Of a stretch of DNA of 43,459 nucleotides, positions 42,754 to 43,459 are shown in pieces. The first letter of the stretch is position 1; the number at the start of each line of letters is the position of its first letter. A program made the translations under genes and the position numbers. This DNA is from Candidatus Terraquivivens yellowstonensis (GTDB lineage: Archaea; Thermoproteota; Nitrososphaeria_A; Caldarchaeales; Wolframiiraptoraceae): assembly GCA_023539445.1 (NCBI GenBank), contig JAKCEW010000007.1, positions 1 to 43,459 on the forward strand. Direction: 5' to 3'. The notes beneath the pieces are model-generated. The model was given only the letters and a program-made list of their open reading frames with translations, made no database searches and was not told the origin of the DNA.

Positions 42754-42800
42754 CGCGTATAGTAGTTCATCCTTCGGCATCAAAAAAATAAAAAAGGAAT

Positions 42801-43400
42801 TTATTCGATTTTCTCCAGAAACTCCTTGCACGTCATTACCTCGGCTATCAATGGAAAGAGCTTAGTCTCGGCGTACCTCTGCTCCTCCCAAGACGTGGCC
42901 GCGGTGCAATCCTTGACTATTATCACATGGTAGTTCAGGTCGAATGCGGACCTTGCTGTCGATTCAACGCAGACGTTTGTCAAGAAGCCGCATATTGCTA
43001 CGTTCTTGATGCCTCTATACCTGAGTATCATGTCGAGATTTGTTCCATGGAAACCGTCCAAACCTCTCTTTCCTTCCACGTAAATATCCACATAAGGTTT
43101 CAATTCATCTATGAATTCTGCACCTTTCGTTCCTTTCCTGAACGTCCCGGTCTTCTTAACGTTGGCCTTTATACCGAATTCCTGCCCAAGGTCTTTGTAG
43201 TCTGGCTCGAAAGTTATCGGGCATCCGACGACCAAGACGCCCTTAGCCTTTGCTCCCTTGGCAAGCTCTACCGCATTCTCTATTACCTTGTACTCCTTCA
43301 GTATCTGCTCAACGCCAGGGTATAGAGGAAAGCCTGGCTTGCAAAAATCGTTCTGAAACTCTATCATAACTACGGCCGTTTCTCTTGCCTTAAAGGCCAT
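42801..43400 (-). CDS. isochorismatase-family cysteine hydrolase
   Basis: This alpha/beta hydrolase of the isochorismatase/nicotinamidase superfamily acts on amides or carbamoyl compounds. The triad is visible: Asp in VMIEFQNDFC, Lys in VEGKRGLDGF, and nucleophile Cys in GFLTNVCVESTAR. At 199 residues it is complete. The start ATG 43400 was chosen over ATG 43430 because the TATA box TTATATAAG (about 43433-43442) abuts the latter; the start site would then be near 43410. Substrates such as N-carbamoyl compounds or nicotinamide are possible, and the former would suit the DUF917/racemase cluster. Confidence 0.88.
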   Translation of the reverse strand: MAFKARETAVVMIEFQNDFCKPGFPLYPGVEQILKEYKVIENAVELAKGAKAKGVLVVGCPITFEPDYKDLGQEFGIKANVKKTGTFRKGTKGAEFIDELKPYVDIYVEGKRGLDGFHGTNLDMILRYRGIKNVAICGFLTNVCVESTARSAFDLNYHVIIVKDCTAATSWEEQRYAETKLFPLIAEVMTCKEFLEKIE

Positions 43401-43432
43401 AAAATTCTCCTCAAAGAATCTGGGTCGCATTT

Positions 43433-43442
43433 CTTATATAAG
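43433..43442 (-). promoter_or_regulatory. TATA box of the isochorismatase-family gene
   Basis: CTTATATAAG on the reverse strand predicts a start near 43410, about 10 bases before ATG 43400, ruling out the longer ATG 43430 start. Confidence 0.6.
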
Positions 43443-43459
43443 ATTTTTGTATCCTTGAA

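Overview
The window comes from an archaeon, most likely a thermophilic member of the TACK group (Thermoproteota and relatives). The evidence is a set of archaeal information-processing genes (asparaginyl-tRNA synthetase, ABCE1, a group II chaperonin homologue), an archaeal-type phosphoglycerate kinase and PGI/PMI. There is also an intron-bearing tRNA-Trp, a C/D-box guide RNA, and TATA-box promoters placed about 26 bases from likely transcription starts, often giving nearly leaderless genes. Reverse-strand GTG and TTG starts and GGTGA-type ribosome binding sites are common. No species can be fixed from the sequence alone.

Layout. 1-300: divergent tRNA-Thr and tRNA-Trp. 364-4648: TauE-like permease, a Glu/Phe-only 46-residue microprotein, an asnS/HemK-type methyltransferase operon, a tRNA-binding protein, a Lys-rich 35-residue microprotein and a membrane protein. 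4787-12987: Lrp ligand-binding domain, leucyl aminopeptidase, ABCE1 interrupted by an intein, pgk, a bacterial-type gap, RidA and a HAD phosphatase. 13081-20320: LutC and LutB/LutA-like lactate-type oxidation genes, cobalamin adenosyltransferase, DUF3786, CinA-like, PGI/PMI, SpoIIM-like and a prepilin peptidase. 20334-25090: two glutamate dehydrogenase paralogues and a divergent chaperonin. 25112-33930: a polyamine/spermidine-class ABC importer operon, DUF917, two Asp/Glu/hydantoin racemases and an acyl-CoA synthetase. 34099-37955: an orphan ORF, a C/D-box sRNA, a dolichol-kinase-like protein and a complete de novo NAD operon (nadA-nadC-aspartate dehydrogenase). 38055-43430: an RNA m5U methyltransferase, an AT-richer two-gene glutamate synthase, a glutamate dehydrogenase remnant and an isochorismatase-family hydrolase.

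How it works together. Much of the window concerns nitrogen and redox: two GDHs, glutamate synthase, NAD synthesis from aspartate, amide/hydantoin-type catabolism and aminopeptidase. Central carbon is represented by pgk, gap and pgi/pmi. The picture is of a heterotroph living on peptides or organic acids.

Most notable points: an intein placed inside the second iron-sulfur cluster of ABCE1, with its first Cys in the register of a cluster ligand; a C/D-box sRNA whose guide fits the 16S decoding site; a chaperonin with eroded nucleotide-binding motifs; two oppositely charged low-complexity microproteins; and a glutamate synthase block abutting a broken gdh fragment.
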